The notes under the pieces were generated by a model that saw only the letters and a program-made list of their open reading frames with translations, searched no databases and was not told the DNA's origin. The translations under genes were made by a program, and so were the position numbers. Below, one piece after another: positions 26,087 to 35,417 of a DNA stretch of 64,000 bases (its first letter is position 1; each line of letters starts with the position of its first letter). The DNA lies in the NCBI RefSeq assembly GCF_014212135.1, contig NZ_JACJVQ010000011.1:62001-126000 (forward strand), given 5' to 3'. The DNA is from Cohnella thailandensis (lineage in GTDB: Bacteria; Bacillota; Bacilli; Paenibacillales; Paenibacillaceae).

Positions 26087-26848
26087 TCAGATCGAAGGCA
26101 TGACGTTGCCGCCGCTCACCGGAATGTACGCCCCCGTGATGAAGCTCGCCAGATCCGACGCGAGGAATACGACCGCGTTCGCGATCTCCTGGTCGGTTCC
26201 GCGCCTCTTCAGCGGCACGCTCTGCTCGTACCCTTCGCTGCGCTCCGTGCCGTTCGCGCGATCGCGCTCGCTGATCGTCCAGCCCGGCGCGACCTGGTTC
26301 ACCGTGATCTGATGCTCGCCGACTTCCTTCGCCAGCACCCGGTAGACGCCGTCCATTCCTCTTTTGCCCGCCACGTACGCCGATTGGGTCGGGAAGTTCT
26401 GCATCGAGCACTCGGTGTTGATGCCGATGAAGCGTCCGCCCTTCTTCTCGATCATCGCGGGGATAAAGGACTTCGCCAGATACACGCTCTGCATCACGCA
26501 CGATTCGAATTGGCTCGCGTAGTCCTCGGCCGGCTGCTCCAGCACGGAGGTCCACTGGTATTGCACGACGGCGTTGGCGACGACGATATCCGCTTGGCCC
26601 AAGCCCGCCTCGACCGCTTGCTTCATCTCCTCGACGGAGCCTTGCTTGGTGATGTCCGCTTTAACCGCGACGGCCCGTCTGCCCATGGCTTCGATCGCGC
26701 TCTTCAGCTCCGCCGCCTTCGACTCGTTACTGTGATAATGCAGGGCGACATCCGCGCCGCATTCCGCAAGCGAACGGGCGATCACTCGTCCGAGCTCTCC
26801 CGTCGCGCCCGTCACCAGGGCTACTTTTCCCGATAGATCAATCTTCAT
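26087..26848 (-). CDS. Short-chain dehydrogenase/reductase
   Basis: A 253-aa SDR oxidoreductase with an N-terminal NAD(P) motif TGATGELGR (residues 13-21), the active-site region NTECS and the catalytic SAYVAGK (Y-x3-K). It ends with the usual GAYIPVSGG. Substrate is not evident; a sugar or hydroxy-acid is possible from context. The frame is open another 31 codons, but the ATG at 26848 follows AAGGAGGAG and gives the canonical KIDLSGKVALVTG start. It forms an operon with the Dabb protein gene 16 bases upstream. Confidence 0.92.
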   Translation of the reverse strand: MKIDLSGKVALVTGATGELGRVIARSLAECGADVALHYHSNESKAAELKSAIEAMGRRAVAVKADITKQGSVEEMKQAVEAGLGQADIVVANAVVQYQWTSVLEQPAEDYASQFESCVMQSVYLAKSFIPAMIEKKGGRFIGINTECSMQNFPTQSAYVAGKRGMDGVYRVLAKEVGEHQITVNQVAPGWTISERDRANGTERSEGYEQSVPLKRRGTDQEIANAVVFLASDLASFITGAYIPVSGGNVMPSI

Positions 26849-26864
26849 GCCGCAGCTCTCCTCC

Positions 26865-27182
26865 TTATTCCTTGATTTGAAAATCGATCTCGAGGAAGCT
26901 CTCGACCTCAAGCTCCCAGCGCTCCTTGACGAAACCGACATGCGACGGATGCTCGTTATAAAAGTCGTAGTCGGCCTGGCTGGCGAAGTCCATCGAGAAG
27001 CCGTAATCGTAGTCGTTCTTCGCGCTCACCTGCGAGAAAACGCCGAAGTTCGTCACGGTCGGAATGGAAGTCAGGATCGCTTTGCCGTCGGCCAGAAACT
27101 TCTCGGCTTCCTCGGAGCCCGGCGCATGCTTCAGGTTAAAAATAACCATATGACGGATGGATGGCTGCTTCAGCTCGCTCAT
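26865..27182 (-). CDS. Dabb (stress-responsive alpha/beta barrel) protein
   Basis: A 105-aa protein with the dimeric alpha/beta-barrel domain: IRHMVIFNLKHAPGSEEAEKF at the start, a central YDYGFSMDFASQADYDFYNEHPSH segment, and a C-terminal strand. Dabb proteins form small ferredoxin-like dimers, and some act as enzymes on small aromatic or sugar-derived substrates. It is co-transcribed with the SDR gene, so a joint catabolic step is likely, but the substrate is unknown. Confidence 0.9.
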   Translation of the reverse strand: MSELKQPSIRHMVIFNLKHAPGSEEAEKFLADGKAILTSIPTVTNFGVFSQVSAKNDYDYGFSMDFASQADYDFYNEHPSHVGFVKERWELEVESFLEIDFQIKE

Positions 27183-27326
27183 GGTTTCAATCCTCTCTAT
27201 TCTTATTTTGTTAGTTATTCTGCACCTATATTATCATAACAAAGACGCTACCGCTCCGATTTCGCAACTAATTTCTTCCTTCGTCGTCTATTCTGTGGGA
27301 ATGATTTCTAACCGGAGGTAGGATTC

Positions 27327-28403
27327 GTGAAAAGAAGATTCGCAAAGCTCCCTAAGAAATGGCGCATGACGATCCTGGTCGGCTGCTCTGCCTTCTGCCT
27401 GCTGTTCGTGGCTGTCGCGGCTTATGCCGGCTATATCTACTATAAAGCTTCCAACGCGATCCACCTCATGTCGGAGTCTCCTCCGCCTTCGCCAAGCGCC
27501 CTCCCCGGAGGACAGCCGACGGAACCGGCGGAAGAAGCCTTCGAGACGGAACCCGCCTACGACCGGAGAGAGCACGCGATCACCTTCCTGCTGGCCGGGG
27601 TAGACAGCCGCGCGGGCAGCGGAGGAACGCTCAACACGGACGTTCTGATTCTGGCGACCCTCAACAAGGACACCCAAACCGCCAGCCTGCTCTCCCTTCC
27701 GAGAGACCTTCAGCTGAAGCCCAAGGACCTCTCCTCTCACAAAGCAAACTATTATTACGCTTATTACTACATGCAAGACAAAGACACCGCGATCGCGAAT
27801 ACGAAACGGTTTTACAGCGAGCTGTTCGACTTTCCCATCGATTATATGGCCATCGTGAATTTCGACGCCCTTCGCAAAACGGTCGACGCGGTCGGCGGAA
27901 TCACGATCGATGTCGATATGGACATGAAATACCGGGACACGGCGGACGGCACGGACATCGATCTGAAGAAAGGCGTCCAGCATGTCGACGGCCAGAAAGC
28001 GCTGGACTTCGTGCGTTACCGCAAGTCCAACGGAGGCACCCAGGAGTCTTCGGACATCGAACGCAACGCCCGGCAGCAGCAGGTGATCTCCCAATTGGTC
28101 GACGAGCTCTCCTCGTTCCAAGGCATCACGCAATGGGGCAAGGTGCTGGATATCTTGGGAGCGAACGTCCGGACGGACGTTCCGGAAGACGTGCTCCGGT
28201 CCTGGATCGTGAATTACGCGGAGATGAAGCCTAATCAAACGAAGAGCATCCCGGTCGAGACCGCTTGGGTATACCCCTACATTGTCGCGGACGAGACGGA
28301 TATGCAGAATGCGGTCGCCACGCTCCGCGCCGAGGCCGGGCTGCCGGAGAGTACCGAGTTTCGCGCGGCGGACGTCGTCGGCGTAAGCAACCTGCATGAG
28401 TAA
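27327..28403 (+). CDS. LytR-CpsA-Psr (LCP) family cell-wall ligase
   Basis: A 358-aa protein anchored by one N-terminal transmembrane segment (about residues 14-38). A Pro-rich linker and the extracellular LCP domain follow (TFLLAGVDSRAGSGGTLNTDVLILATLN, SLLSLPRDL, VDAVGGITIDVD, ALDFVRYRKSN). LCP enzymes transfer undecaprenyl-linked polymers such as teichoic acids or capsule to peptidoglycan. Start is GTG with GGAGGTAGG upstream. It is monocistronic; no terminator hairpin was recognised after it. Confidence 0.93.
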   Translation: MKRRFAKLPKKWRMTILVGCSAFCLLFVAVAAYAGYIYYKASNAIHLMSESPPPSPSALPGGQPTEPAEEAFETEPAYDRREHAITFLLAGVDSRAGSGGTLNTDVLILATLNKDTQTASLLSLPRDLQLKPKDLSSHKANYYYAYYYMQDKDTAIANTKRFYSELFDFPIDYMAIVNFDALRKTVDAVGGITIDVDMDMKYRDTADGTDIDLKKGVQHVDGQKALDFVRYRKSNGGTQESSDIERNARQQQVISQLVDELSSFQGITQWGKVLDILGANVRTDVPEDVLRSWIVNYAEMKPNQTKSIPVETAWVYPYIVADETDMQNAVATLRAEAGLPESTEFRAADVVGVSNLHE

Positions 28404-28419
28404 GCCGTCAAGCCGGGAT

Positions 28420-28686
28420 TTAGAGTTGAAGCAATAGATAGACGCACGCGGCGTTCACGACGAACAGAGCCGGAATGCCGTAAACGAAGGAAGCGTGCTT
28501 CGTCTTGTGACGGTAGGTGCGCATTCCAAGCCAAGCGCCAAGCGCGCCGCCTATCGCGGCATAGAAGAAGAGCCTCGCTTCGGGGACTCTTCTTTTTTTG
28601 GTTTTGGCAAGCTGCTTGTCGTGGCCCATGATTCCGAAGGAGAGAATGTTGACGATGAGAAGATATAGGAAGAGAATGCTAGGCAT
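28420..28686 (-). CDS. DUF1294 small membrane protein
   Basis: An 88-aa protein with three to four hydrophobic segments and the DUF1294 pattern: FGIMGHDKQLAKTKKRRVPEA, then FYAAIGGALGAWLGMRTYRHKTKH. The family is common in Firmicutes; function unknown. The ATG at 28686 with AAAGGAG upstream is preferred over an upstream in-frame start at 28716. It is convergent with the LCP gene, only 16 bases apart. Confidence 0.85.
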   Translation of the reverse strand: MPSILFLYLLIVNILSFGIMGHDKQLAKTKKRRVPEARLFFYAAIGGALGAWLGMRTYRHKTKHASFVYGIPALFVVNAACVYLLLQL

Positions 28687-28775
28687 GAATACGAGATCTC
28701 CTTTCCCCGCCGCCATATCGGACGGCTGCCTCCATTATGAAGCATAAGAGCCCCTTGCGCAAAACGGCCGGTTGC

Positions 28776-28803
28776 AGAAAAAGGAGGGCCGCATGGGCCC
28801 TCC
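28776..28803 (-). terminator. Terminator after the SLH surface-protein gene
   Basis: Stem GGAGGGCC / GGCCCTCC with a short loop, followed on the minus strand by TTTTTCTG. It lies 72 bases beyond the stop of the large surface protein. Confidence 0.88.
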
Positions 28804-28874
28804 CCGAAAACATCGCGTAGAGTTCGACTGCTGTCGACAAAGGCAGCTTAAGAGAGTTAGATGAGCCTAGCGAA

Positions 28875-31800
28875 TCACTGGACTCCGAACGTGAACTTCG
28901 CGTTTCGATCCGGAGACAGACGGTTGTAATCCTTGATCGCGGAGGCTCCGGCGTCGGTGTACTCGATCTTGCCGATTTTGCCCGAGGGCATGGCCGGCAC
29001 CTTCAGCACGATCGACTGCCCTTCCAATCGGCCCTCCGAAGGCTTCAGCTCCTGGCCGTTCACCTCGATGCGGAAGAAATCCAGTTGGTTCGAATAGCCT
29101 TGAATCGGCTCGCTGAACGCGATCGAGATCGTCGTTCCCCTCGCATCGACCTTGGCGATCGAAGGTCGGGCATTCTCGGTGCCTGAGGCCGAGAAGACGT
29201 AAACGTCGCCGTTGTCGGAGCTCTTGAGAAAGGCCCCTTGATCGTCTCGGATCTTCCCGGTCGAGTCGTACTCCAGCCTGTAGCCCGAGCCCGGCTTCAG
29301 GGGATCGAGCCGGTCCGCGTTCAGGTGCACCGAGATGGCGCGGCGGTCCCCCGTCAAGGCGTAAACGGCATAGTCGTTCGGCTGGATTCGAACCTCGTCT
29401 CCGTTCGAAACGGCGAACAGCCGGAAGCCCTTGGCGTCGTCGAGACGAACCGGCTCGCTCAGCTGGATCTCGAACGTGTAGCGATCCGCGGACACGAGCT
29501 TCGTCACGCGCGGCGCTTCATTCTCCGCGGAGGTTCCCGCGAACGCGACCTGATAAGGATTGGAGCCGTCCTCCGTCCGCATCGGGTTCCAGCCCGCTCC
29601 GTCCTTGATGCTGTCGCGGAAGCGCAGGCGGTACGTCTTGCCGGACTGCAGCTCCTCGCTGAGGTAGAGAGTCGCCTCCGTCACGACGCGATTCGTATCG
29701 TTCACGCTGTCTCCTGCGATGCCGATCCTCGAATCGTCCTCGCGCAGGAGAACGAAGCCGGACGGATCGACGCCTCGGACGGGCTCGCTGAACGTTACTT
29801 TTACGGCGGTTTTGTTTATGGCGGCAATGCTCGCGACGGAAGGAGCTTCGTTCTTCTTCTCCGTTCCCGGGAACACCTTCTGGTTCGCTCCGCCTTCCGT
29901 CGCCAAGCCGTCCAGATCCGTGATTTGCCCGACGTACGCATGGCCGGGAACGAACAAGGAAGGATTGCCCGACTGCTTGGTCCTAAGCTGAATCAGTACC
30001 GCGTTGTCCGTTCCGGGCTTCCGGGTCACGTATTCGCTCCACTCGCGCACGTCGACGTCGCGGTTGTTGTCCTTCAGGATCGTCAGGTCGAGAGTCGCGA
30101 CGTTCGAGTCGTACAGCGCCCGGCTGAAGGTCGCCTGCACGGTGTTCTGATTGACGACCTCCAGCTTCTGAAGGGCGATCGAGCCCGCCGTCTCCCGGTC
30201 GCTGCCGACGAATTGAATGCGCGTATCCGCGGCGATGGGATTGCCGCTTAAATCCTTCACCTGATTGACGACGACCGCGTAAACGCCTCCGGCGGTCTGC
30301 GCCTCCGTCGTCAGCGTCACCGTCCTTTTGCTATCGTCGTATGCCGCGCCCTTGACGGCTCCGAGATTGCCTTCGAACCGATAGTTGCCCGCATACGAAG
30401 CGGAAGCCTGATCCAATCTCTCGCCGAAGGTCAGCACGACCTGCCGCGCCGTGTTCTGGATGCCGACGACGGTCGGCGGATCGCGATCGACAAGGCCTCC
30501 GAAGTACAGGTTGGTCGCTTTATCCATCCAATTTCCCGCCAAATCGGAGATCCCTTGAACGGTAAGGGTGTACAGCACCGCATCCGTCTGCTGCGTCGTG
30601 GTCAGGATAACCGTGTCCCCGTCGCCGCTCAGGATGGCGTTCGTCACGCGAAGCCCGTTGTCGATGACGTAGTTGCCGACGTTCCTTGCTTGATCGGCGT
30701 TGATTTTCTCGCTGAACCGGACCTCGACCGTCGAATCGCCCAACACGCCGACGGATTTGACGTAAGGCTTCTCGTGATCGTTTATGCCTCTGAAGACGAT
30801 ATCCTTCTGCGTGTTCATGACATTGCCGGACAGATCGGCGATGCCCTTGATCGTGAGCTTGTATTCCTGTCCGTCGCGCTGCTCGCTCGTGGTCAGCGTG
30901 ACGGTCCTGCCGTCGCTCGCCAGGGTGGCGCGAGTAATCCTCAGGCCGTTGTCTGCGCTGTAGTTCCTCACGTTCTTCGCGTCGTCCGCGTCGACTCTCT
31001 CGCTGAAGACCACCTGGATCGTCGAATCGTTCCGTCCGGTCACGGAGACGACGGACGGCCTCGAACGGTCGTCATCGATCCCGTAGAAATACAAATCGTT
31101 GCGAGCAGCCATCGCATTGCCCGACAGATCCTGCACGCCGGAGACGGAGAGCCGGTACCTATAGCCGTCCTGTTGGGCGCCGGTCGTGATCGTGACGGTC
31201 CGGCGGTCGTCGGACGCTTTGAAGTCGTAAAGGGACAGCCTGCCTTCCGTAATGCCGTAATGGTCCGGATCCTCGGCCGTCTGTTTATTGACCGGCTCGG
31301 AGAACGTAATCCGGATCGTGCGGTCTCCCAGGTTCTCCAGGCTAGTGATAACCGGAGGAGAGGTGTCTCCCGGCGGATAGGTCGTGCCTCCGCCGTTGCC
31401 TGCCCAGAGCGCGGAATAGCGCCAGCCCGTTCCGTCGATCGTCAGCGTGTAGGTCACGTCTCCCTGCTGCGGTCCGGTGGAAACGGTCACGACCTTGCCG
31501 TCGGAAGAGAGGGTGACGGACCGAATCGCGATGACCGTGCCCTGATCGTCCTTGAGCGAGAAGCTGGACGCGTCGACCTTGCTTACCGCCTGCTTCAGGG
31601 TCACCTGAATCAGGCTGTTCGCCAGCGGCTGAACCGTGTTCACCTGCAGCTTCTCGGCGTTCATCTGCTGATAGGCCGCGTAAGCGGCTTCCACCAGCAA
31701 TCCCCGGGTCGCGGCGGCCGTATAATCGGACCGGGCGGAGATAAACTGATGGTCGAGCGCCAGGCTGATCGCTCCCCTCGCCCAGAGCGATGCCTTGCCC

Positions 31801-32264
31801 GTGACCTTGGACGATCCGGTTCCGTTGAAGCCATAGGCCCGAACCAGAACGGCGGCGAGCTGCTCTACCGTTACGTTGGCGGTCGGGGAGAATTGCCGAT
31901 TCCCCGTTCCGTTCATGAGTCCGGCCTTATTGACGGCTTCCACCTCGCGATAAGACCATCTCGTCTTCAACACGTCGTTGAACGAAGGCTTGGCGGGACT
32001 TGCGTCCGTCATCCCCCAGAGGCGGAACAGCACCGCGGCGAATTGCTCGCGGGTCATCGTCTGGCTCAGCCCCGCGCTCCCGTCTCCAAGGCCGTTGAAT
32101 ATTCCTTTGGACTTCAGCACTTCGAACTTCTGCTCCGTCGTAAGCGGGTCCGCTCCCGATGCGAGGGACGGAACCGCTAACGACAGGAGAAGAAAGGCGA
32201 TCAACAGCTTGCGAACGATCGGCAACCTGGCCCTCGTCGTCCGGACTTCCCTCTTAGACGTCAT
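28875..32264 (-). CDS. S-layer-homology surface protein with Ig-like repeats
   Basis: A 1129-aa exported protein. Signal peptide (about residues 17-37, ending ASG). SLH-type modules follow (about 40-200; TREQFAAVLFRLWGM, VTVEQLAAVLVRAYGF), which attach to secondary cell-wall polymers. About nine Ig-like units of roughly 95-110 residues then carry the recurring pattern 'T-I-x-V-x-F-S-E-x-V/I' (examples IRITFSEPVNK, IQVVFSERVDA, VEVRFSEKINA, VKVTFSEPVRG, ISIAFSEPIQG). Likely a cell-surface structural or adhesive protein. The frame opens at 32363, but the ATG at 32264 follows AGAGGTC. The 5' leader includes a GCGGGCTTTGCAGCCCGC palindrome (32291-32308) of unknown role. Confidence 0.92.
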   Translation of the reverse strand: MTSKREVRTTRARLPIVRKLLIAFLLLSLAVPSLASGADPLTTEQKFEVLKSKGIFNGLGDGSAGLSQTMTREQFAAVLFRLWGMTDASPAKPSFNDVLKTRWSYREVEAVNKAGLMNGTGNRQFSPTANVTVEQLAAVLVRAYGFNGTGSSKVTGKASLWARGAISLALDHQFISARSDYTAAATRGLLVEAAYAAYQQMNAEKLQVNTVQPLANSLIQVTLKQAVSKVDASSFSLKDDQGTVIAIRSVTLSSDGKVVTVSTGPQQGDVTYTLTIDGTGWRYSALWAGNGGGTTYPPGDTSPPVITSLENLGDRTIRITFSEPVNKQTAEDPDHYGITEGRLSLYDFKASDDRRTVTITTGAQQDGYRYRLSVSGVQDLSGNAMAARNDLYFYGIDDDRSRPSVVSVTGRNDSTIQVVFSERVDADDAKNVRNYSADNGLRITRATLASDGRTVTLTTSEQRDGQEYKLTIKGIADLSGNVMNTQKDIVFRGINDHEKPYVKSVGVLGDSTVEVRFSEKINADQARNVGNYVIDNGLRVTNAILSGDGDTVILTTTQQTDAVLYTLTVQGISDLAGNWMDKATNLYFGGLVDRDPPTVVGIQNTARQVVLTFGERLDQASASYAGNYRFEGNLGAVKGAAYDDSKRTVTLTTEAQTAGGVYAVVVNQVKDLSGNPIAADTRIQFVGSDRETAGSIALQKLEVVNQNTVQATFSRALYDSNVATLDLTILKDNNRDVDVREWSEYVTRKPGTDNAVLIQLRTKQSGNPSLFVPGHAYVGQITDLDGLATEGGANQKVFPGTEKKNEAPSVASIAAINKTAVKVTFSEPVRGVDPSGFVLLREDDSRIGIAGDSVNDTNRVVTEATLYLSEELQSGKTYRLRFRDSIKDGAGWNPMRTEDGSNPYQVAFAGTSAENEAPRVTKLVSADRYTFEIQLSEPVRLDDAKGFRLFAVSNGDEVRIQPNDYAVYALTGDRRAISVHLNADRLDPLKPGSGYRLEYDSTGKIRDDQGAFLKSSDNGDVYVFSASGTENARPSIAKVDARGTTISIAFSEPIQGYSNQLDFFRIEVNGQELKPSEGRLEGQSIVLKVPAMPSGKIGKIEYTDAGASAIKDYNRLSPDRNAKFTFGVQ

Positions 32265-32423
32265 AGCTTGACCTCTGACCTCCTTGGTCCGCGGGCTTTG
32301 CAGCCCGCTGTTGTGAATGCTGCATATAAAACGCAGAATCGTTACGCAATGTTTCGCCGACAAAAAAGTTGGGCTCTATTGCCGATATCTAGCAATTTCG
32401 CGATAATATCAGGACAAACAACA

Positions 32424-32450
32424 AAAAAAGCCCTTCAGCGAAAGGGCTTT
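32424..32450 (-). terminator. Terminator of the cobT-cobU-cobS unit
   Basis: Stem AAAGCCCTT / AAGGGCTTT with loop CAGCG-A. Read on the minus strand it is followed by a run of T residues. It lies about 100 bases after cobS and before the SLH gene's leader. Confidence 0.85.
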
Positions 32451-32550
32451 GAAGGCTTGCTAGAGAGAGTAATAGAGACAATTCGTAACATTATGTTGAG
32501 TTTTGATAGGAAATTTTTTTTGGGAGACGCGTTTTAGAGGGGTTATTTCG

Positions 32551-33378
32551 TCAAAGCGCGTGCTTCACGTAAACAAGGAGCGCGATCAAAAGCGACAGCT
32601 CGATCAGCTCGTTGAGGGCGCCGTAAACGTCGCCGGTCAGGCCGCCGAGCTTGCGCGTCGCGGCGGCGGCGAGCGCCGCGCCGACCGCGTAGGCGATGGC
32701 GGCCGCGAGAAGCAGGGCGAGCGCCGCGCCCGCGGGGCTCCAGGCGCCGAAGGCCGCGAGCGCGGCGCTCGTGAGAGCGGCCGAGAGAAGCGCGGCCGCC
32801 CACGCTTGCCCGGCCTTGACGGTGCGGAACAGCCCGCCAAGGCCGGCCCCTTCCGCGCGGGCGTAAGGCCAGCCCGCGATGGCTGTCACCAGGAACGATC
32901 GGCTCCAGATCGGAATGACCAGAAGGCCGAGCGCGGCGAGCTCGCCCGGCGCTTCCAGCAGGGAAGCGAGCAGCGCCGCCCGAAGCAGCACGGCAAGGGA
33001 GCCCGCCACGACGCCCATCGCGCCGACGCGGCTATCCTTCATGATCTCGAGCATCCGCTCGCGGGACCGGTGGCTCAGCAGGCCGTCGGCCGTGTCCATT
33101 AGCCCGTCCATGTGCAGGGCGCCGGACAGCCCGACCCAGAGCGCGGCCGTTAGGACGGCCGCGGGCCATGCAGGCAGCGCATAGGACAGCAGCCATCCGC
33201 CGGCTGCCAGGATGAGGCCGATCGCGAAGCCCGCCGCGGGATAGTACGCCGTGCTCCGGCGAAAATCCTCCGCCTCATGGGACGCCGGAGCCATTCCGCG
33301 CGGGACGGGCAGCCTCGTCAGAAACTGAAGCGCCGCGCCGAACGCCCTTAAATTGCGTGTCAGAATCGAAACCGCCAT
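32551..33378 (-). CDS. cobS: Adenosylcobinamide-GDP ribazoletransferase (cobalamin synthase)
   Basis: A 275-aa polytopic membrane enzyme joining adenosylcobinamide-GDP and alpha-ribazole(-phosphate) to form cobalamin. Diagnostic motifs: FLTRLPVP near the start, ALHMDGLMDTADGL with the acidic metal ligands, DSRVGAMG, and a C-terminal GGLTGDVYGALNE. The frame begins at a TTG at 33402, but the ATG at 33378 gives the family-typical N-terminus. It is the last gene of cobT-cobU-cobS and very GC- and Ala-rich. Confidence 0.95.
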   Translation of the reverse strand: MAVSILTRNLRAFGAALQFLTRLPVPRGMAPASHEAEDFRRSTAYYPAAGFAIGLILAAGGWLLSYALPAWPAAVLTAALWVGLSGALHMDGLMDTADGLLSHRSRERMLEIMKDSRVGAMGVVAGSLAVLLRAALLASLLEAPGELAALGLLVIPIWSRSFLVTAIAGWPYARAEGAGLGGLFRTVKAGQAWAAALLSAALTSAALAAFGAWSPAGAALALLLAAAIAYAVGAALAAAATRKLGGLTGDVYGALNELIELSLLIALLVYVKHAL

Positions 33379-33417
33379 TGCTCGCTCAAGCCTTTCTTCC
33401 AAGGGTAATCCGGTTGC

Positions 33418-33996
33418 TTAATCCGTCCATCGATACGCCAGGCTTTTCAACTCGAGGGGAATGCCCGCCGTCACCAGGAACACTTCCTCGCTGATGGCCG
33501 CGATCCGTTGGTTGAGGATTCCGGCCAAATCGCGAAATAATCGGCCGAGCGGATACTCCGGCACGATGCCGTCGCCAACCTCGTTCGTAACAAGAATAGC
33601 TTGGCCGGGGTAGCGGCTCAGAGCGTCCGCGAGTCCTTCTATCCGCTTCAACGCCCGCTCCTCCGCCCTCTCGCCTTCCTCGTTCTCTTCCTCCAGCAGA
33701 ACGTTCGTCAGCCACAAGGTCAGGCAGTCGACCAGCACGAGCGGAGCTGGTTCGCCCGTAGCCTCATCGGCTAACCTATTCAGTCGGCCAGGGAGCTCCA
33801 TAGGCTCCTCCACCGTCTCCCATCGGAAACCGGAGCCATCCCTTAGATTGCGATGCTTGTCGATGCGCCGCTCCATGCCTTCATCCAAAGCTTGCGCCGT
33901 CGCTATGTATATTCCGCTGTCCGCCCTTTTCGCGGCGTATTTCTCGGCGAAGGAGCTTTTGCCGCTTCTGGCTCCTCCGGTCACTAGTACGACCAT
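33418..33996 (-). CDS. cobU: Adenosylcobinamide kinase/guanylyltransferase
   Basis: A 192-aa bifunctional enzyme that phosphorylates adenosylcobinamide and attaches GMP. P-loop GGARSGKSSFAE near residues 7-18, LVDCLTLWLTN (Walker B region) and NEVGDGIVPEYPLGRLFRD are all diagnostic. The ATG at 33996 with AAAGGAG upstream is preferred to the frame start at 34023. It sits between cobT and cobS, supplying adenosylcobinamide-GDP to CobS. Confidence 0.95.
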   Translation of the reverse strand: MVVLVTGGARSGKSSFAEKYAAKRADSGIYIATAQALDEGMERRIDKHRNLRDGSGFRWETVEEPMELPGRLNRLADEATGEPAPLVLVDCLTLWLTNVLLEEENEEGERAEERALKRIEGLADALSRYPGQAILVTNEVGDGIVPEYPLGRLFRDLAGILNQRIAAISEEVFLVTAGIPLELKSLAYRWTD

Positions 33997-34060
33997 TCCG
34001 GCTGATTCTCCTTTTCCGCGCATGCAATCTCTTCTTGCCGATCCTGTCCCCGCCGCTCGC

Positions 34061-35110
34061 CTATCCCCGCGATACTCCCGCGCTGTCGAATGTGGCCATC
34101 TCGCGCAGAACGTTGCCCGCAGCGTCGATAAGCGGAAAAGCCAGCACGGCGCCGCTCCCTTCGCCTAGCCTCATTTTCAGACTAAGCATAGGTTCGAGCC
34201 CCAGTTCCTTCAGCGCAACCCGATGTCCTTTCTCTTCGGAGAGATGGGACGGGATCAGGTACTCCTTCGCCGCCGGAGCGATTCGGCAGGCGGCGAGCGC
34301 CGCGACCGTCGAGATAAATCCGTCGATGACGACTGGACGGCGGTTCGCCGCGGCTCCGAGGACAAGCCCAGCCAAACCCGCCAGCTCAAGTCCCCCGACT
34401 TTCGCCAAAACGTCAATCGCGTCGCTTGCGTCCGGCACGTTGAGAGCGATCGCCTTGCGAATCGTCGCCTGCTTGCGCTTCATCCCGGCATCGTCGATGC
34501 CCGTTCCCCGTCCGACCGCGTCCTCCGCGTCGACATCGGACAGGACGGACAGCACCGCCGCGCTCGGCGTCGTATTGCCGATCCCCATCTCGCCGGTCGC
34601 GAACAGCCGAATGCCTTTTCCCGCCAATATCTCCGCCAGCTCGATGCCGATCTCGATCGCTCTCTCCGCTTCCTCTCTCGACATCGCCGCTTCCCTCGCC
34701 ATGTTCGCGGTCCCTTGCCGCACTTTGCGGGAGATCAGCCGATCGTCCTCCAGCTCGCCTTTGACCCCGATGTCGACGCAGACCACCTCCGCGCCCGTCT
34801 GTCTCGCGAGAACGTTGATGGCCGCCCCTCCGGCGAGGAAGTTATGAACCATCTGCCTGGTCACTTCCTGCGGGAAGGCGCTCACTCCCTCCTCGCACAC
34901 TCCGTGGTCGGCCGCCATGACGACGATCGCCTTCGCCATCGGCTTCAAGTCCGCGTCCCCGGTTATCCCCGCCAGTTGGACGGCCAGTTCCTCCAGCCTT
35001 CCCAGGCTTCCCGGCGGCTTCGTCAGTCGGTCCAGCCTCCGGGCCGCTTCCCTCATCGCCTCTTCGTCCAACGGGAGGATCCTTCGGATTGTTTGCTCTA
35101 TTTTTAACAA
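34061..35110 (-). CDS. cobT: Nicotinate-nucleotide-dimethylbenzimidazole phosphoribosyltransferase
   Basis: A 349-aa enzyme making alpha-ribazole-5'-phosphate from nicotinate mononucleotide and the lower-ligand base. Motifs: LDRLTKPPGSLGRLEELA at the N-terminus, VMAADHGVCEEGVSAFPQEVT, GEMGIGNTTPSAA, and the C-terminal catalytic Glu in RLGEGSGA. The frame extends to 35149, but a TTG at 35110 has AAGGAGAGG at 6-base spacing and yields the normal family length. First gene of a cobT-cobU-cobS unit for the final steps of cobalamin assembly. No cobalamin riboswitch is seen upstream; the 354-bp gap is instead filled with four F1 arms. Confidence 0.95.
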   Translation of the reverse strand: MLKIEQTIRRILPLDEEAMREAARRLDRLTKPPGSLGRLEELAVQLAGITGDADLKPMAKAIVVMAADHGVCEEGVSAFPQEVTRQMVHNFLAGGAAINVLARQTGAEVVCVDIGVKGELEDDRLISRKVRQGTANMAREAAMSREEAERAIEIGIELAEILAGKGIRLFATGEMGIGNTTPSAAVLSVLSDVDAEDAVGRGTGIDDAGMKRKQATIRKAIALNVPDASDAIDVLAKVGGLELAGLAGLVLGAAANRRPVVIDGFISTVAALAACRIAPAAKEYLIPSHLSEEKGHRVALKELGLEPMLSLKMRLGEGSGAVLAFPLIDAAGNVLREMATFDSAGVSRG

Positions 35111-35181
35111 GGGAATCCTCTCCTTGTGTTTATTGGTAATATTAGCCATATGGGTGAATGTTGTTCTTCAAATTTGGCTCC

Positions 35182-35262
35182 GGCGTACCATTATCCCCTT
35201 CCGTAAGGAAGGGGGTTGTTCGGATTTTGCCTGAGGCGTACCATTATCCCGTTGAATCCGGT
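35182..35262 (+). repeat. Two direct F1 repeat copies upstream of cobT
   Basis: GGCGTACCATTATCCC begins at 35182 and at 35235, 53 bases apart, in the same orientation. Their tails differ: the first continues CTTCCGTAAGG, the second GTTGAATCCGG. They lie 72 bases or more upstream of the cobT start. Confidence 0.9.
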
Positions 35263-35342
35263 GGGAGGGGAAAGGAGGGGGACCGGTTTCTGAACAAAGG
35301 GGAGAGTGGGTTCTGGGTCACGTTCGTTGGCGAACATCGCTA

Positions 35343-35417
35343 GGCGTACCATTATCCCCTCGGTTCAGGGACAATGTCTACTTTCCTTTACCAGAGCCAA
35401 TGGGATAATGGTACGCC
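35343..35417. repeat. F1 palindromic element (75 bp)
   Basis: Perfect inverted 16-bp arms GGCGTACCATTATCCC and GGGATAATGGTACGCC around a 43-base centre. The inner parts of the arms show the same GGTTCAGG/GAGCC-type asymmetry as the elements at 4135 and 38702. It lies between the DUF1904 gene and cobT, two genes on the minus strand. Confidence 0.92.
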
